Positions 23,297 through 31,903 of a stretch of 40,510 nt of DNA are shown here, piece by piece. This stretch comes from Deltaproteobacteria bacterium. GTDB lineage: Bacteria > Bdellovibrionota_C > UBA2361 > SZUA-149 > JADZAE01. The position numbers and the translations under genes were made by a program. Below the pieces are notes generated by a model. It ran no database searches and was not told the DNA's origin. It saw nothing but the letters and a program-made list of their open reading frames with translations. The stretch covers positions 1 to 40,510 of the forward strand of contig JADZAE010000066.1 of assembly GCA_020852715.1 (NCBI GenBank). Direction: 5' to 3'. Every line of letters starts with the position of its first letter. The stretch's first letter is position 1.

Positions 23297-23983
23297 TCAG
23301 ATGCTATCCAAGGTGGACTGTTCAGCAAGTTTAGAAGCTTCTTCTTCGCCGAGGTATTGGCCAGCTAGATAATGGAAAAGATAAATAAGCGGGGTAAGTG
23401 CTATGGCGATGATTAACTTGGCAAAATAGCTAGTCACCGCTGTGCTTAGATATTCTTCAAAGCTAAGTTTGCCCGGAAGCCAAAAAGCTATGGCGCCAAT
23501 AATGAAAGTGTCTATTAACTGCGAAATCACGGTCGAGCCGGTTGCGCGCAGCCAAATCATTTTATGCCCCGTGCGTTTTTTTATGACCCAAAAGGCGAAA
23601 ACATCGACCAGCTGCGAGGCGAGAAATGCGGTAATGCTACCGACTATAATCCACTGCGACTGGCCAAAGACCTTGGAAAATGTTTCATTATCTACCGGCG
23701 AAAACGAGGCGGCCGGAACAGATAATCCCAGCGCCAGAATGATAAAGGTATAGATAATAAGCCCAATGGCGATAAAGGTGAGCTTCCTTACTCCCTTTTT
23801 CCCGAAATATTCGTTGATGATGTCAGTGGTCACAAAAACTACAGGCCATGGAAGAATGCCGATACTTAAGGTAAAAATGCTTAGCTGAATTAGCTTACCG
23901 CCAATGAGCTCACCGATAATGGCATTGGTCACAAAAAAAGTTGCGAGGATGGTAAAAAAGATTTCTCGCTTATTGTGAAACAT
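23297..23983 (-). CDS. yhhQ: Queuosine precursor transporter YhhQ
   Basis: The 228-residue membrane protein belongs to the YhhQ (DUF165/VUT1) family, which imports queuosine precursors such as preQ0/preQ1. Family blocks seen are FFVTNAIIGELIGGKLI, the LPWPVVFVTTDIINEYFGKKGVRK motif (by position), SQLVDVFAFWVIKKRTGHK with WLRATGSTVISQLIDTFI, and FEEYLSTAVTSYFAK. About six spans are expected. The start is ATG 23983; longer frames run back through the tRNA gene. It lies 32 bases downstream of tRNA-Thr on the same strand. Confidence 0.95.
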   Translation of the reverse strand: MFHNKREIFFTILATFFVTNAIIGELIGGKLIQLSIFTLSIGILPWPVVFVTTDIINEYFGKKGVRKLTFIAIGLIIYTFIILALGLSVPAASFSPVDNETFSKVFGQSQWIIVGSITAFLASQLVDVFAFWVIKKRTGHKMIWLRATGSTVISQLIDTFIIGAIAFWLPGKLSFEEYLSTAVTSYFAKLIIAIALTPLIYLFHYLAGQYLGEEEASKLAEQSTLDSI

Positions 23984-24015
23984 TAAACCTTCGCAGAATG
24001 GGAAGAATTTTAGTA

Positions 24016-24088
24016 AGCCAACTACGTGAATCGAACACGTGACCCTCTCATTACGAATGAGATGCTCTACCAGCTGAGCTAAGTTGGC
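24016..24088 (-). tRNA. tRNA-Thr (anticodon CGT)
   Basis: Read on the minus strand, a 73-nt cloverleaf is complete. Acceptor stem GCCAACT / AGTTGGC, D-arm GCTC-AGCTGGTA-GAGC, anticodon stem TCTCA / TGAGA with loop TTCGTAA (anticodon CGT, reads ACG), and T-arm ACGTG-TTCGATT-CACGT. The discriminator is T; CCA is not encoded. It precedes yhhQ and may share its transcript. Confidence 0.96.
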
Positions 24089-24808
24089 ATGGAGTGGTCT
24101 TATAATCACAGATAGCGCTTTGCTGGCAAACGCTGCGCAGCATGGAAAAGTAATTCAGAGACTAAGGCGAGTGAGGAAATAAGCAAAATCTCGATACAAC
24201 ATGGCTAATAATTTTCATAATATTAAAGCCTTATCCAAGAAAAGCAGTATTTTCTAGAAAAACGATACATAAATATTTTTTGGCCCATAATCACTATTGA
24301 AGAGCGAGACAGCAAGATTAAGGTTTTGCTGTGGGTTTTAAAGGCTTTAGGCTGGCTTAAATGTAGATGACTTCTGCACTTAAGCCAGCCTAAAGCCCTC
24401 CAAGTTGCGCAACGGAAACCCGCTAAAAACTCCAATAGAAAGGAGGATTCTTATTTATTTCTCGGGATAACCCCAATCCCAGAGAAGTAGGAGTTAGCGG
24501 TGGCCAAACGCAATACGCAACGCCGGGCAAGCTTTATCGACTCAAATTTACTGAGCCGGTAACTTTTGCGAGACATTGCGGTAACCGCCAGGTTTCCACC
24601 TTGTCTCGCTCTTTTTTCATTCGGTCGCCACTTCACTAATCGCCCACAAACCATGAAATTCTAGCGACTTCAAGAGATGGCCCAAGGCTGAATTCTTTTC
24701 GGAATTCTAGGCCGAGGTTAACGAGTTAAAGCAAGCGGATATTTACCGCTAGGGTATGGTTTAAACTTACCTACTATAAGTAGTAAAAATAAATTAGATG
24801 AAGGACAG
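24089..24808. other. Non-coding stretch right of the tRNA
   Basis: No supported gene is seen over 720 bases. It contains the perfect 18-bp inverted repeat at 24343-24397, a GAATTC / GGAATTC-type stem near 24690-24707, and an 11-base motif AGAGCGAGACA (24301) that recurs inverted near 24605. A minus-strand frame at 24451-24654 lacks a ribosome binding site, and I do not accept it. Confidence 0.4.
24343..24397. repeat. Perfect 18-bp inverted repeat with 19-nt loop
   Basis: GGCTTTAGGCTGGCTTAA (24343-24360) is mirrored exactly at 24380-24397. Neither side carries a T-run, so it is not a standard terminator. It could be the core of a small structured RNA, a recombination site or a very small mobile palindrome. 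Confidence 0.7.
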
Positions 24809-24854
24809 TCACTCTAGCGCATGCTTTCCATGGTGATTGATATCAACAACATTA

Positions 24855-25055
24855 GTATCCGTTCACGACTTTTACTGAGTTTCTATATAAAAGCCGCCAG
24901 AGGGGGCAAGTTTTGCGAAGCAAAACTGTGGAGGGACAGAGACTAAGCCTTCACAAGATTAGTCGTTTCCGATGAGGAAACGTCAATAAATATAAAAATA
25001 TTCATGTTTCTAATACCCCTGAAATTTTAATGAAAATTATCCCGTGAAGGCTTAC
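24855..25055 (-). mobile_element. 201-bp non-coding mobile element, copy 1 (MITE-like)
   Basis: The copy is 198/200 identical to the element at 36879-37079, in inverted orientation. It is flanked by an 8-bp direct repeat CAACATTA (24847-24854 and 25056-25063). Taking out the element plus one repeat restores the SDR reading frame. Inside are, in element direction, an 11-bp inverted pair TAAGCCTTCAC / GTGAAGGCTTA 111 bp across, a stem CGTTTCC-TCATC-GGAAACG, GTTTTGC-TTC-GCAAAAC, and a G/C hairpin before TTTTATAT. No gene is encoded, so it must be moved in trans. Confidence 0.9.
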
Positions 25056-25192
25056 CAACATTACTTTGGCCGGGAAAATCAATAACGAACTTTAATACTT
25101 CAGCCATTTCTTCCGGGCTCATAAATTTACTACGGTCGACTTTTCGCTCGCTCCAGTAGCTTGTACCAAATCCACCTGGGCGAACCAAACTG

Positions 25193-25544
25193 CTGAATCT
25201 TATAAACAAGTCGTAAAAGGGTGGCATGGTGATACAATTTTGCAACACTCTCGGCGGTGCCGCCACGGGGCTAAATAATTTTGCAAACGCTTGTGGAACG
25301 CGATCCATCTTTGGAAGCGAAGCGGACAAAGTGGATCGCCTACGCCCAATAGTTACACGGCATTTGGCGGCTTAGCCGCATACCGCAGACGGCATTTACA
25401 GCCTCGGCGCGTCAGATCTTCCGGCCTTCAGCCTCCAGATCATGCCGCGCGTTCCATAGCGCACGCGGCATTTTCATAAGCCGATGGCGCTTACGCGTGC
25501 TGCTATAAAGTAACGCATTTGATGGGCTTGTGTATAAGACTAAG
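25193..25544. mobile_element. 352-bp element with IS50/Tn5-like ends (IS4-family remnant or MITE)
   Basis: The left end CTGAATCTTATAAACAAGT and the inverted right end CTTAGTCTTATACACAAGC match each other. They match the known IS50 outer end CTGACTCTTATACACAAGT at 17/19 and 16/19 positions. The inside is richer in G+C than the surroundings and encodes no transposase. It interrupts the SDR gene between VSL and VRPGG. Flanks CCAAACT and CCAGACT look like a diverged target duplication. It is older than the 201-bp element next to it, judged by the divergence. Confidence 0.75.
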
Positions 25545-25829
25545 CCAGACTAACTCTAATATTTTCTTGTTGCTCGAGAAGCTGCGTACGCAGTCCGGAA
25601 GTATAGCCTTGCAAAGCGAATTTAGAAGTGCAGTAAATAGGCGCTACCGGGTTACTTAGAATACCGGCAGGAGAAGAAACATTAATTATGTGTCTGCTAT
25701 TTCTGGCTTTCATTAACAAAAGCCTTTCCAATTCCCGAACTAGCTCCGGTAACTAATACTGTCTTTTTCTCTGCCATGATACCTTAAAAAATAAGATAGC
25801 CTTCGTGAAAATCATCGAAGTTATTATTC

Positions 25830-26306
25830 TCATTCGATATAATTAAGACCAATACTTCCGGCAGCTAGAGATTCTTCGGCACTTTTTGCTAATAGATTTA
25901 AGTAAGAATTTCCCTGCTGGTGAATTAACTTTTTTAAATTTGCCTGGCGTTTTACTGGCCCCAAATACTCCCAGAAAAGAGATTTTGTCTCAGAAGTTAT
26001 TTTTCCGAGAGTTACCAAGCGCTCTTCGCTTTTGCGATAATCAATGTTGTGTTCTTGAAAAAATTTCTCCGGATAGTCGGCGTTTGTGATAAATAGGTTA
26101 ACGAAGTTCTCGTTATTTAAACGCTCTCCGGCTTGTAGCACCTTTTCTTCTAGAATTTCTGGGGGCGGCGTCCTAATATTCCAAGGTCAGTAAGAACTTC
26201 CCCCGCGTGAGGAAGCAATAATTGTTATTTTTTTGAAGCGCTTAGATAAGTGCAGCGCTGTTGTCAAACCGGTAATTCCTGAGCCGACAATAATTACATC
26301 ATCCAT
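25830..26306 (-). pseudogene. L-aspartate oxidase-like gene remnant
   Basis: ATG 26306 starts an FAD-binding Rossmann motif (VIIVGSGITGLTTALHLSK) and runs to GGSSY, then an in-frame TGA (26187-26189). The frame continues with ILEEKVLQAGERLNNENFV, like the D-T-L-x-A-G-x-x-L block of NadB. It then jumps to LFWEYLGPVKRQANLKKL and AAGSIGLNYIE, which resemble the C-terminal helical domain (M-W-x-Y-V-G-I-V-R ...). About 160 codons are left of a protein of over 500. NadB would make iminoaspartate for NAD synthesis; this copy cannot. It lies just upstream of the broken SDR gene. The identity is likely but not certain. Confidence 0.65.
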
Positions 26307-26326
26307 TATTCGTCCTTTTGAAAGAT

Positions 26327-27445
26327 TTAGACTAACTCCACATTAGCTCGCGGCACTACTTCTAAACGGCCATCAGCCAGCTGAACTTGAAGCACGCGCA
26401 CAATAGCACCGCTTTGCACTTTTTCCAGCTCAGTCGGTAATTGCACAACTGTCGCTAATTGGCCAAAGTATGGGGTGCGCACTATGCGCACCGTAGCGCC
26501 AACCTTCAGCTCTAAGGAGCCTACACTCTGCGTTTCCTCTAATCCAGCCGAGCAGACAATTAATTCCGGCCGCATCGCACCGGCTCGCACTTGAGTGGTG
26601 CCATTGACACACCCTTTTTTGCCGACAAGCTTTTTAGCTAAAGTCATCACGCGCTCAGAAATCGCCAGCTCGCCGAAGCCCTCAGTAACAATAAAAGTAA
26701 AGGGAATATTCTCATCGCCGGTAATGGCAACACCGATATCATAGCCTAAAAATTCCTTTAGTGTCTGGGAGTTAACCGAACCGGTTAGAATAGCGCTAAC
26801 TCCTAAGTGCTGAGCTTCGCGCAGGGCTTCGATACTATAGCCGCGACCGCCGACGAGAATCTTGCCCTTTAAGTCGCTAGTTATCTTTTGCAAATCTTGC
26901 TTATCGACTAAAGCATCGTTTGGCAGGGACAGCACAAGCACTTCACCAAAGCGCTCGCCACCAACACCAAAGACGCCTTGAATCCAAGCGGCCGAGGCTT
27001 CTATGTTCAACGCCTTACCTTCCTCAATGCCAACGACCTTACCGCTTAGATAGGCGCTGATATTGATGGGTCGAGCAGACCCTCTGATACCCAGATGGCC
27101 GTTAACTTGATTAAAAAACTCCACCTGACTATCAATCGGAGCAGTGAGCTCAGTGCAAAACAATCCAAAGAAGCTCTTTGCCGATAAAATCGTTTGACCC
27201 CGGGAGACACTATCCCCAACCTTAACCAGCAAACTTTTCTTTACCGCCTCCAGATCTAAGCCACTACGTTCAAGAAGCTTTAATATTTCCACCTCGCCCG
27301 GAAGTTCAGCACTTAAAACTGCCTGCTCAGAACTCACTTCATCACCGAGCTTAACTAAAGCTTTGCCCGGCAAGGGTAATTCGCGCAGGCGCGTGATCTT
27401 TGTTTTGGCGCTAACCGTAAGCGCCGGAGTATAAGCTCGCGCCAT
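26327..27445 (-). CDS. Unknown protein of the MutL-like operon, with lipoyl-like and KOW-like parts
   Basis: The 372-residue soluble protein has two short beta-rich stretches near the N-terminus that look like biotinyl/lipoyl hammerhead edges (PGKALVKLGDEVSSEQAVL and VKVGDSVSRGQTILSAK). A middle alpha/beta domain has VGGRGYSIEALREAQ. The C-terminal beta barrel is like KOW/SH3 (VGATVRIVRTPYFGQLATVV). No signal peptide or span is seen. It starts two bases after the MutL-like gene and closes the operon. I do not recognise a named family. It may be a partner or scaffold of the ATPase. Confidence 0.75.
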   Translation of the reverse strand: MARAYTPALTVSAKTKITRLRELPLPGKALVKLGDEVSSEQAVLSAELPGEVEILKLLERSGLDLEAVKKSLLVKVGDSVSRGQTILSAKSFFGLFCTELTAPIDSQVEFFNQVNGHLGIRGSARPINISAYLSGKVVGIEEGKALNIEASAAWIQGVFGVGGERFGEVLVLSLPNDALVDKQDLQKITSDLKGKILVGGRGYSIEALREAQHLGVSAILTGSVNSQTLKEFLGYDIGVAITGDENIPFTFIVTEGFGELAISERVMTLAKKLVGKKGCVNGTTQVRAGAMRPELIVCSAGLEETQSVGSLELKVGATVRIVRTPYFGQLATVVQLPTELEKVQSGAIVRVLQVQLADGRLEVVPRANVELV

Positions 27446-27447
27446 GG

Positions 27448-29286
27448 TTAGACCTCCAAACCTAAAATTTTATGTACTGCTTTAGCTCTTTCTATGCGCG
27501 TCTTTTCATCGGTAGCAAAATGTAATGGGCGACCGCGCAAGTCAATGATTACTCCCGCCGGGCCACCAATAAGCTCAGCGCTAAGTGACTTGCCAAAGCC
27601 GGCACCAAAATCAAGGTTAGCATTTAGCGGTTTGATCTCAACGTGACGGCGCTCATCGGAAGCAAGCTCAATAACTTTAAACTCTCCGGCCATGATAGTT
27701 AGCGGCGTAGCCATCAAACCGGAAATTTCCACTGCCGCCTTGCCCGGCTTAATTTCACCGCGCGGTGCTATCACTGTGCCCAGCTCGACTAAGCAGTCGC
27801 GGTAGAAAATCTCCACTGCCGCATCGGCATTCACTGTAGCCAGCACTCCCAGGTGCGGCATCATAAAAATAGAATCCACAGCAAGCTTAGTTACTCCCAG
27901 CGGCTGATAAGCATCAATCAGCATGAGCGCTGCGCTGCGCCTGTCGGGAGCATGACTGAGCACGCCACCGGAACCAATAATCAAGTCAATGGCCATCAAA
28001 TCAAATAGCTCATCTCCTGTGTCTTTGAGCATTTGATTTAGCGCCCGCACTTTTTTGGAGCCTTTTAACCCAACAGCGAGACGTTGATGATGCTCGAGCG
28101 CTAAGCGCAGCGCTTCGCGGCATATTGCCTGCTCTAGGAGTAAATCTTCCATTGTCTGCGGAATGGAAGTAGGACGAATCATTTTATTTCTCAGCCGATC
28201 ACGAATCTCGACAGAATTAACCGACAGCGGAAGCCAGCGCTTAATATTCTCCACTCCGGCTTCAATGAGCACATTGGCTACCGAGTAGCTCATGCCTAAA
28301 TTGGCACTGACTGTGCGGTTAAATATCGGCACGAACTTTTCGTTGCTTTGCGGGTCGCGAAAGACAGAAAATACATCGGTAGTTGCCCCGCCAATATCGA
28401 CAGCTAAAATCTGTTCGCCGGTTTGCTTGGCGGCAGTAAGGACCATCTCGCCAAAGCCTGCCGGGGTCGGAATAATCGGCACCGGCGTGTAACCCAGAAG
28501 CTTTTTATAGCCGGGGGCATGGCTCATCACATGGTGCAAAAACAATTCATGAATAGCATCGCGCGCTTCATCGAGCCGCTCTGTTTCTAAATTGGGCCGG
28601 ATATTGGCAACCGGATTAAAGGCAAATTTTTCAGCAAGAATTTTTGCCGCTTCTTCGCGCGTGTCTTTGTTGGCTGCGTAAATCACCGGCAAACGTAAAG
28701 TTTCGCCGAAACGCGGCCGCGGGCTTGCCTGGAGCACGGTTTCAGCCAGCTCCAAGGGATGATTTTTTGTGCCGCCATCAACGCCGCCGGAAATAAGAAC
28801 AATGTCCGGGCGTAAATGGCGAATTTTCTGCACGCGTTCATAAGGTTCCCGGTTATCATCAAGAGCAATAGCATCCATGACAATAGCACCGGCGCCTAAT
28901 GCTGCCCGTTCGGCTGAGGCTGTTGTCATAGCACCAACAACACCGGCGACAACCATCTGTAGCCCGCCACCGGCTGAGCTAGTGGAGACATAAAGGTCTA
29001 CGCCGTTAGGATCGTCGACGCTTTGCTTGGCCAAAATCGGGCTTTCTTCTTCGCTTGAAACTTGTGCTTTTAAAATCTTGCGTCCCGAAAGCTCTTCGAT
29101 CTCAGTAAAAGCATTTCTCACGCCTATAGTCACATCGGCTAGCGGCTTTTCTACTGTTGTTGGTGCTTCACCGCGGAAAGTCTGACGCCAACCTTCGCTT
29201 TTGCGTTCAAAAAGCACGGCCTTAGTTGTTGTTGAGCCACAATCTGTGGCTAGCACAGTAGATATATTTTTAGTTGTCTGGTTCAC
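27448..29286 (-). CDS. MutL-like (glutamate mutase accessory family) ASKHA ATPase
   Basis: The 612-residue protein shows the phosphate-1 motif VLATDCGSTTTKAVLF, the phosphate-2 motif LAVDIGGATTDVFSVF and a later glycine-rich IDLIIGSGGVLSHAP. This is the MutL/GlmL family, named after the reactivator-like gene next to B12-dependent glutamate mutase. No mutase subunit lies in the window. Instead the gene is fused by position to four membrane-protein genes upstream. This suggests the ATPase drives or gates a membrane complex; that is inference. It starts three bases after the stop of the 29290 gene, so the operon is tightly packed. Confidence 0.88.
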   Translation of the reverse strand: MNQTTKNISTVLATDCGSTTTKAVLFERKSEGWRQTFRGEAPTTVEKPLADVTIGVRNAFTEIEELSGRKILKAQVSSEEESPILAKQSVDDPNGVDLYVSTSSAGGGLQMVVAGVVGAMTTASAERAALGAGAIVMDAIALDDNREPYERVQKIRHLRPDIVLISGGVDGGTKNHPLELAETVLQASPRPRFGETLRLPVIYAANKDTREEAAKILAEKFAFNPVANIRPNLETERLDEARDAIHELFLHHVMSHAPGYKKLLGYTPVPIIPTPAGFGEMVLTAAKQTGEQILAVDIGGATTDVFSVFRDPQSNEKFVPIFNRTVSANLGMSYSVANVLIEAGVENIKRWLPLSVNSVEIRDRLRNKMIRPTSIPQTMEDLLLEQAICREALRLALEHHQRLAVGLKGSKKVRALNQMLKDTGDELFDLMAIDLIIGSGGVLSHAPDRRSAALMLIDAYQPLGVTKLAVDSIFMMPHLGVLATVNADAAVEIFYRDCLVELGTVIAPRGEIKPGKAAVEISGLMATPLTIMAGEFKVIELASDERRHVEIKPLNANLDFGAGFGKSLSAELIGGPAGVIIDLRGRPLHFATDEKTRIERAKAVHKILGLEV

Positions 29287-29289
29287 GCC

Positions 29290-29997
29290 TTATCGCCACA
29301 ATTGAGAAAGAGCCGGCCACCACTGAGCAATCATAAACTGTAGCCTTTCGACTAACAGCGCCATACGAGCCATAATCGTTGCGCCAAAGAAAGCACCGAA
29401 GCAACCCATCATCATGGTGCGCCCGATCCAAGAAGATTTAACCATCAAGCCATTAGGACTGCGCTTAAAAGAAAAGAAGAAATAGCTAAACACTGTGAGC
29501 AAAACGAAGATAAAAAAGATATTGTTTAGAGACTCGCCGAAGCTACCAACGACATAAAGCGGACGAAAAGAATCGGTCAGCTGCGGGGTCATTTCCACGA
29601 TAATACCCTTAAAAGATAACCCGGCCCCGACACCCAACGAAAAGCCAATAACCAGCTGAGCAAGCCAGCTATGTCGCGGTGACAAAATAAAATAATAAAG
29701 TAGACCGAAACCCATCGGGACCAAGAAAAGCAAATAGCTCATGGCATAAGGTTCAGGATAAGTGCCGTCAGGAAAAGGTATTCTATCCATGCCCAGAAGC
29801 GGCTTGAGCGCTTGCGGCCAGAGGAAAGTCCGAATCGGCTCCATGATCAGAATAGCCGCGGAGATACCGATAAACAAATGCTCAAAAATACGATAGAAAG
29901 GATTTTCCTTAGCCAGAAAGGAGAAGATAGCCAGCACACAGAAGCCGCCGCAGAAAATCTCAAACCACTGTAAGCTAAACAGCTCAAGTCCGATCAT
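29290..29997 (-). CDS. Multi-span membrane protein of the MutL-like operon
   Basis: The 235-residue protein has about six membrane spans (near residues 10-28, 38-55, 87-105, 112-130, 158-176 and 191-210). It has a conserved-looking loop with GMDRIPFPDGTYPEPYAMSY between the second and third. I do not recognise a named family. Its ATG overlaps the stop of the 29994 gene by four bases (ATGA), so both are made together. It is likely the membrane core of the complex. Confidence 0.8.
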   Translation of the reverse strand: MIGLELFSLQWFEIFCGGFCVLAIFSFLAKENPFYRIFEHLFIGISAAILIMEPIRTFLWPQALKPLLGMDRIPFPDGTYPEPYAMSYLLFLVPMGFGLLYYFILSPRHSWLAQLVIGFSLGVGAGLSFKGIIVEMTPQLTDSFRPLYVVGSFGESLNNIFFIFVLLTVFSYFFFSFKRSPNGLMVKSSWIGRTMMMGCFGAFFGATIMARMALLVERLQFMIAQWWPALSQLWR

Positions 29998-30875
29998 GGT
30001 TGTTTCCTCCGGTTTTTCATGAACGCGGCAAGATTACCAATATTACCCAGCACGATTAAGGCAATAATCAGCAAGTGAGCGAATGATAGAGCTGTCATCA
30101 TTTGTAACGCGCTACCTTTCTCGCGCTTGGGATAATTTTCACTGAGCAGCTCCTCATACCAAGCAGCTCCGGCAACGCCTTCAAAAAGTCCAACTATCTG
30201 TTTAGAGACGTAATAGATGTAGGCTTCGGGAATAGTTATCGCCGTGCAACCATGAACCATAGCCGGCACATATTTGTCATTGCGAAAGAACTGTATCCAG
30301 CTATTAAACACGCCTACTGAGCCGGTAACCTCAACCAGCATGGCAACATCTTCAATCGTGCGCACGTTGTGCATTAGCGGCAATTCGCTGATCGCTGTGC
30401 CTTCAGCATCTGTCTTGAGCACTTCGTGCAAATCCTTAGCCTTAGCCATGCCCTGAATCATGATCGAACCGCCCGGCCGATAACCGAGATTTACCCAATC
30501 CTGACCGTAGTCCCACTGCTCGCCCGTTTCAGCTTCCAGGCGATCAGCGACAGTCTCCGGTAGCTGCTCCAAATAAGGTTTAGCGAAGGGGATGTTGGAT
30601 ATTAACGCAAACGGGATGCGCCGGCGCAGTAAATGCTCGATGGCCACAGCTGTTTGCGGCTCATTTTCAGCCTGAGTGCCAGGGCCCCAATCGGCAGCAA
30701 CCAGTACTATTTTGCCGCGCGGTGCAATCTTCTCAATCGCTTTGTAAAAAGAGTTAGCTGTTTTCATGGGAGCAGGCGCCAGACTGTAATCAATAAACAG
30801 CGGAATACCGAGAGCCACGATGACCAGTAAATAAATAATGCGCCGATCAATGTTCAGTAACCAAGATAGCTTCAT
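29994..30875 (-). CDS. Membrane-anchored protein with large outer domain, MutL-like operon
   Basis: The 293-residue protein has an N-terminal span (13-30), a mixed alpha/beta domain of about 225 residues, and a C-terminal span (264-284). The domain holds KIVLVAADWGPGTQAENEPQT and YGQDWVNLGYRPGG, and by topology it would face the periplasm. I do not recognise its family. The start overlaps the stop of the 30872 gene by four bases. The Asp/Trp-rich ADWGPGTQ stretch is a good probe for homologue searches. Confidence 0.8.
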   Translation of the reverse strand: MKLSWLLNIDRRIIYLLVIVALGIPLFIDYSLAPAPMKTANSFYKAIEKIAPRGKIVLVAADWGPGTQAENEPQTAVAIEHLLRRRIPFALISNIPFAKPYLEQLPETVADRLEAETGEQWDYGQDWVNLGYRPGGSIMIQGMAKAKDLHEVLKTDAEGTAISELPLMHNVRTIEDVAMLVEVTGSVGVFNSWIQFFRNDKYVPAMVHGCTAITIPEAYIYYVSKQIVGLFEGVAGAAWYEELLSENYPKREKGSALQMMTALSFAHLLIIALIVLGNIGNLAAFMKNRRKQP

Positions 30876-31903
30876 TGCTTGGTCTCCTCGGTGTTAAGCG
30901 GCGACTTTTCCAAGGACAACCAAATACGAATCGACATAGCTAACCCGGCAATAGCAGAACCGAAGAAAATGGCGCGAAAAGCCGGAGTATTAAGGTATTC
31001 CAGCAACCAGCGTCTAATTTCCGGTAAACCGGAATAAACATAAAGTGGGCCATGAGGAATTTGACCAAGCATAACAATAAGAGCGGGAATCATCAAAACC
31101 ACAGCCTCCCAGGAGCGAAAACGAAAAGATCTGTAAGCCGCAGAAACAATATAAAAAGCCAGTAGCGAAAACATCGCTGAGCCTAGTGGCGTAAAAAATC
31201 CGTTAAAAACGAAATTCCCCCAGCGCCGCGCCGGGCTAGCTTCGTAGTTCAAATCAAGCAGCTCTTGAGTAACACTCTGCAATAAGGCTAACTGATCGAG
31301 AGTTATCTTTTTGGTCTCGCGATAATTATTCTGCCAAAGAGCGCCTTTTAACTGTTCGGTGGCAGAAGCAGCACCTTCGGCAGAGCGGACAAATTGCGCT
31401 TCGGTGCGTTCTGAATCCAATTGCTTACCCGTGGCTAACAACGAACTAGAGTTTTTAACCTGAGTTTTCAATACGCCAAGCCGGTCAATGAGGGCATCAA
31501 GACGCGGACGATAATCGATCTGCTTTTGCTCATATTCCAATACAACTCTATTAACGAAAAGTGAGAAATTCTTAACCTCCAAAAGTAAATCACTGCGCTG
31601 CTCCGAGCGGCGAAAATCAAGCAGCTGCAAAACCAGCACGAAAGCTAAACCTAAAAGCAGAACAAAAGAATTAAACCAGCCACCTTGAAGCTTCAAGATA
31701 CGCACACCGTGAACGCGGAAAATGTTAATTAACCCCAAACCTATTGCCATCAAGCCTATGAGCTGCACGGCCAAACTGATCTGCTCGTGGTATTTACCAA
31801 ACTCTAAGCCGCCGATGTGAGCCGGAAGAATATATTCGAGAAAGAAATAGAGTCCGCCAATGAAAGTAAAAAAAGCGATAAGTTTATTGCGCAGGCGTGT
31901 CAT
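30872..31903 (-). CDS. Six-span membrane protein with helical insert, MutL-like operon
   Basis: The 343-residue protein has three spans near the N-terminus (8-28, 44-62, 76-96). A helical, possibly coiled-coil region of about 130 residues follows (LDALIDRLGVLKTQVKNSSS and EQLKGALWQNNYRETKK). Three more spans are at about 238-258, 268-286 and 308-330. No named family is evident. The helical region could reach ring partners or peptidoglycan; this is speculation. It abuts the DUF6754-like gene by one base. Confidence 0.8.
   Translation of the reverse strand: MTRLRNKLIAFFTFIGGLYFFLEYILPAHIGGLEFGKYHEQISLAVQLIGLMAIGLGLINIFRVHGVRILKLQGGWFNSFVLLLGLAFVLVLQLLDFRRSEQRSDLLLEVKNFSLFVNRVVLEYEQKQIDYRPRLDALIDRLGVLKTQVKNSSSLLATGKQLDSERTEAQFVRSAEGAASATEQLKGALWQNNYRETKKITLDQLALLQSVTQELLDLNYEASPARRWGNFVFNGFFTPLGSAMFSLLAFYIVSAAYRSFRFRSWEAVVLMIPALIVMLGQIPHGPLYVYSGLPEIRRWLLEYLNTPAFRAIFFGSAIAGLAMSIRIWLSLEKSPLNTEETKQ

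Larger units (their letters stand above)
24809..25777 (-). pseudogene. Short-chain dehydrogenase/reductase broken by a deletion and two insertions
   Basis: The N-terminus at ATG 25777 has the Rossmann motif VLVTGASSGIGKAF. The frame is then lost, and about 100 codons are missing. The next piece holds IINVSSPAG, the catalytic YCTSK and QENIRVSL, ending at about 25552. A 352-bp insertion (25193-25544) follows. The gene resumes as SLVRPGGFGTSYW and MSPEEMAEVLKFVIDFPGQSNV. There a 201-bp element (24855-25055) is inserted. Past it the reading frame picks up exactly as VDINHHGKHALE and stops at 24809. The order and joins show one SDR gene of normal layout that was damaged step by step. Confidence 0.88.

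Noticed and set aside
24451..24654. 67-codon basic ORF on the minus strand
   Set aside because: No ribosome binding site, alternative frames equally open nearby, and no family resemblance; likely chance.
22030..24700. Two related non-coding repeats at about 22.2 and 24.5 kb
   Set aside because: Short matches such as GCAAAAGT and CTAACT exist, but no continuous alignment holds.
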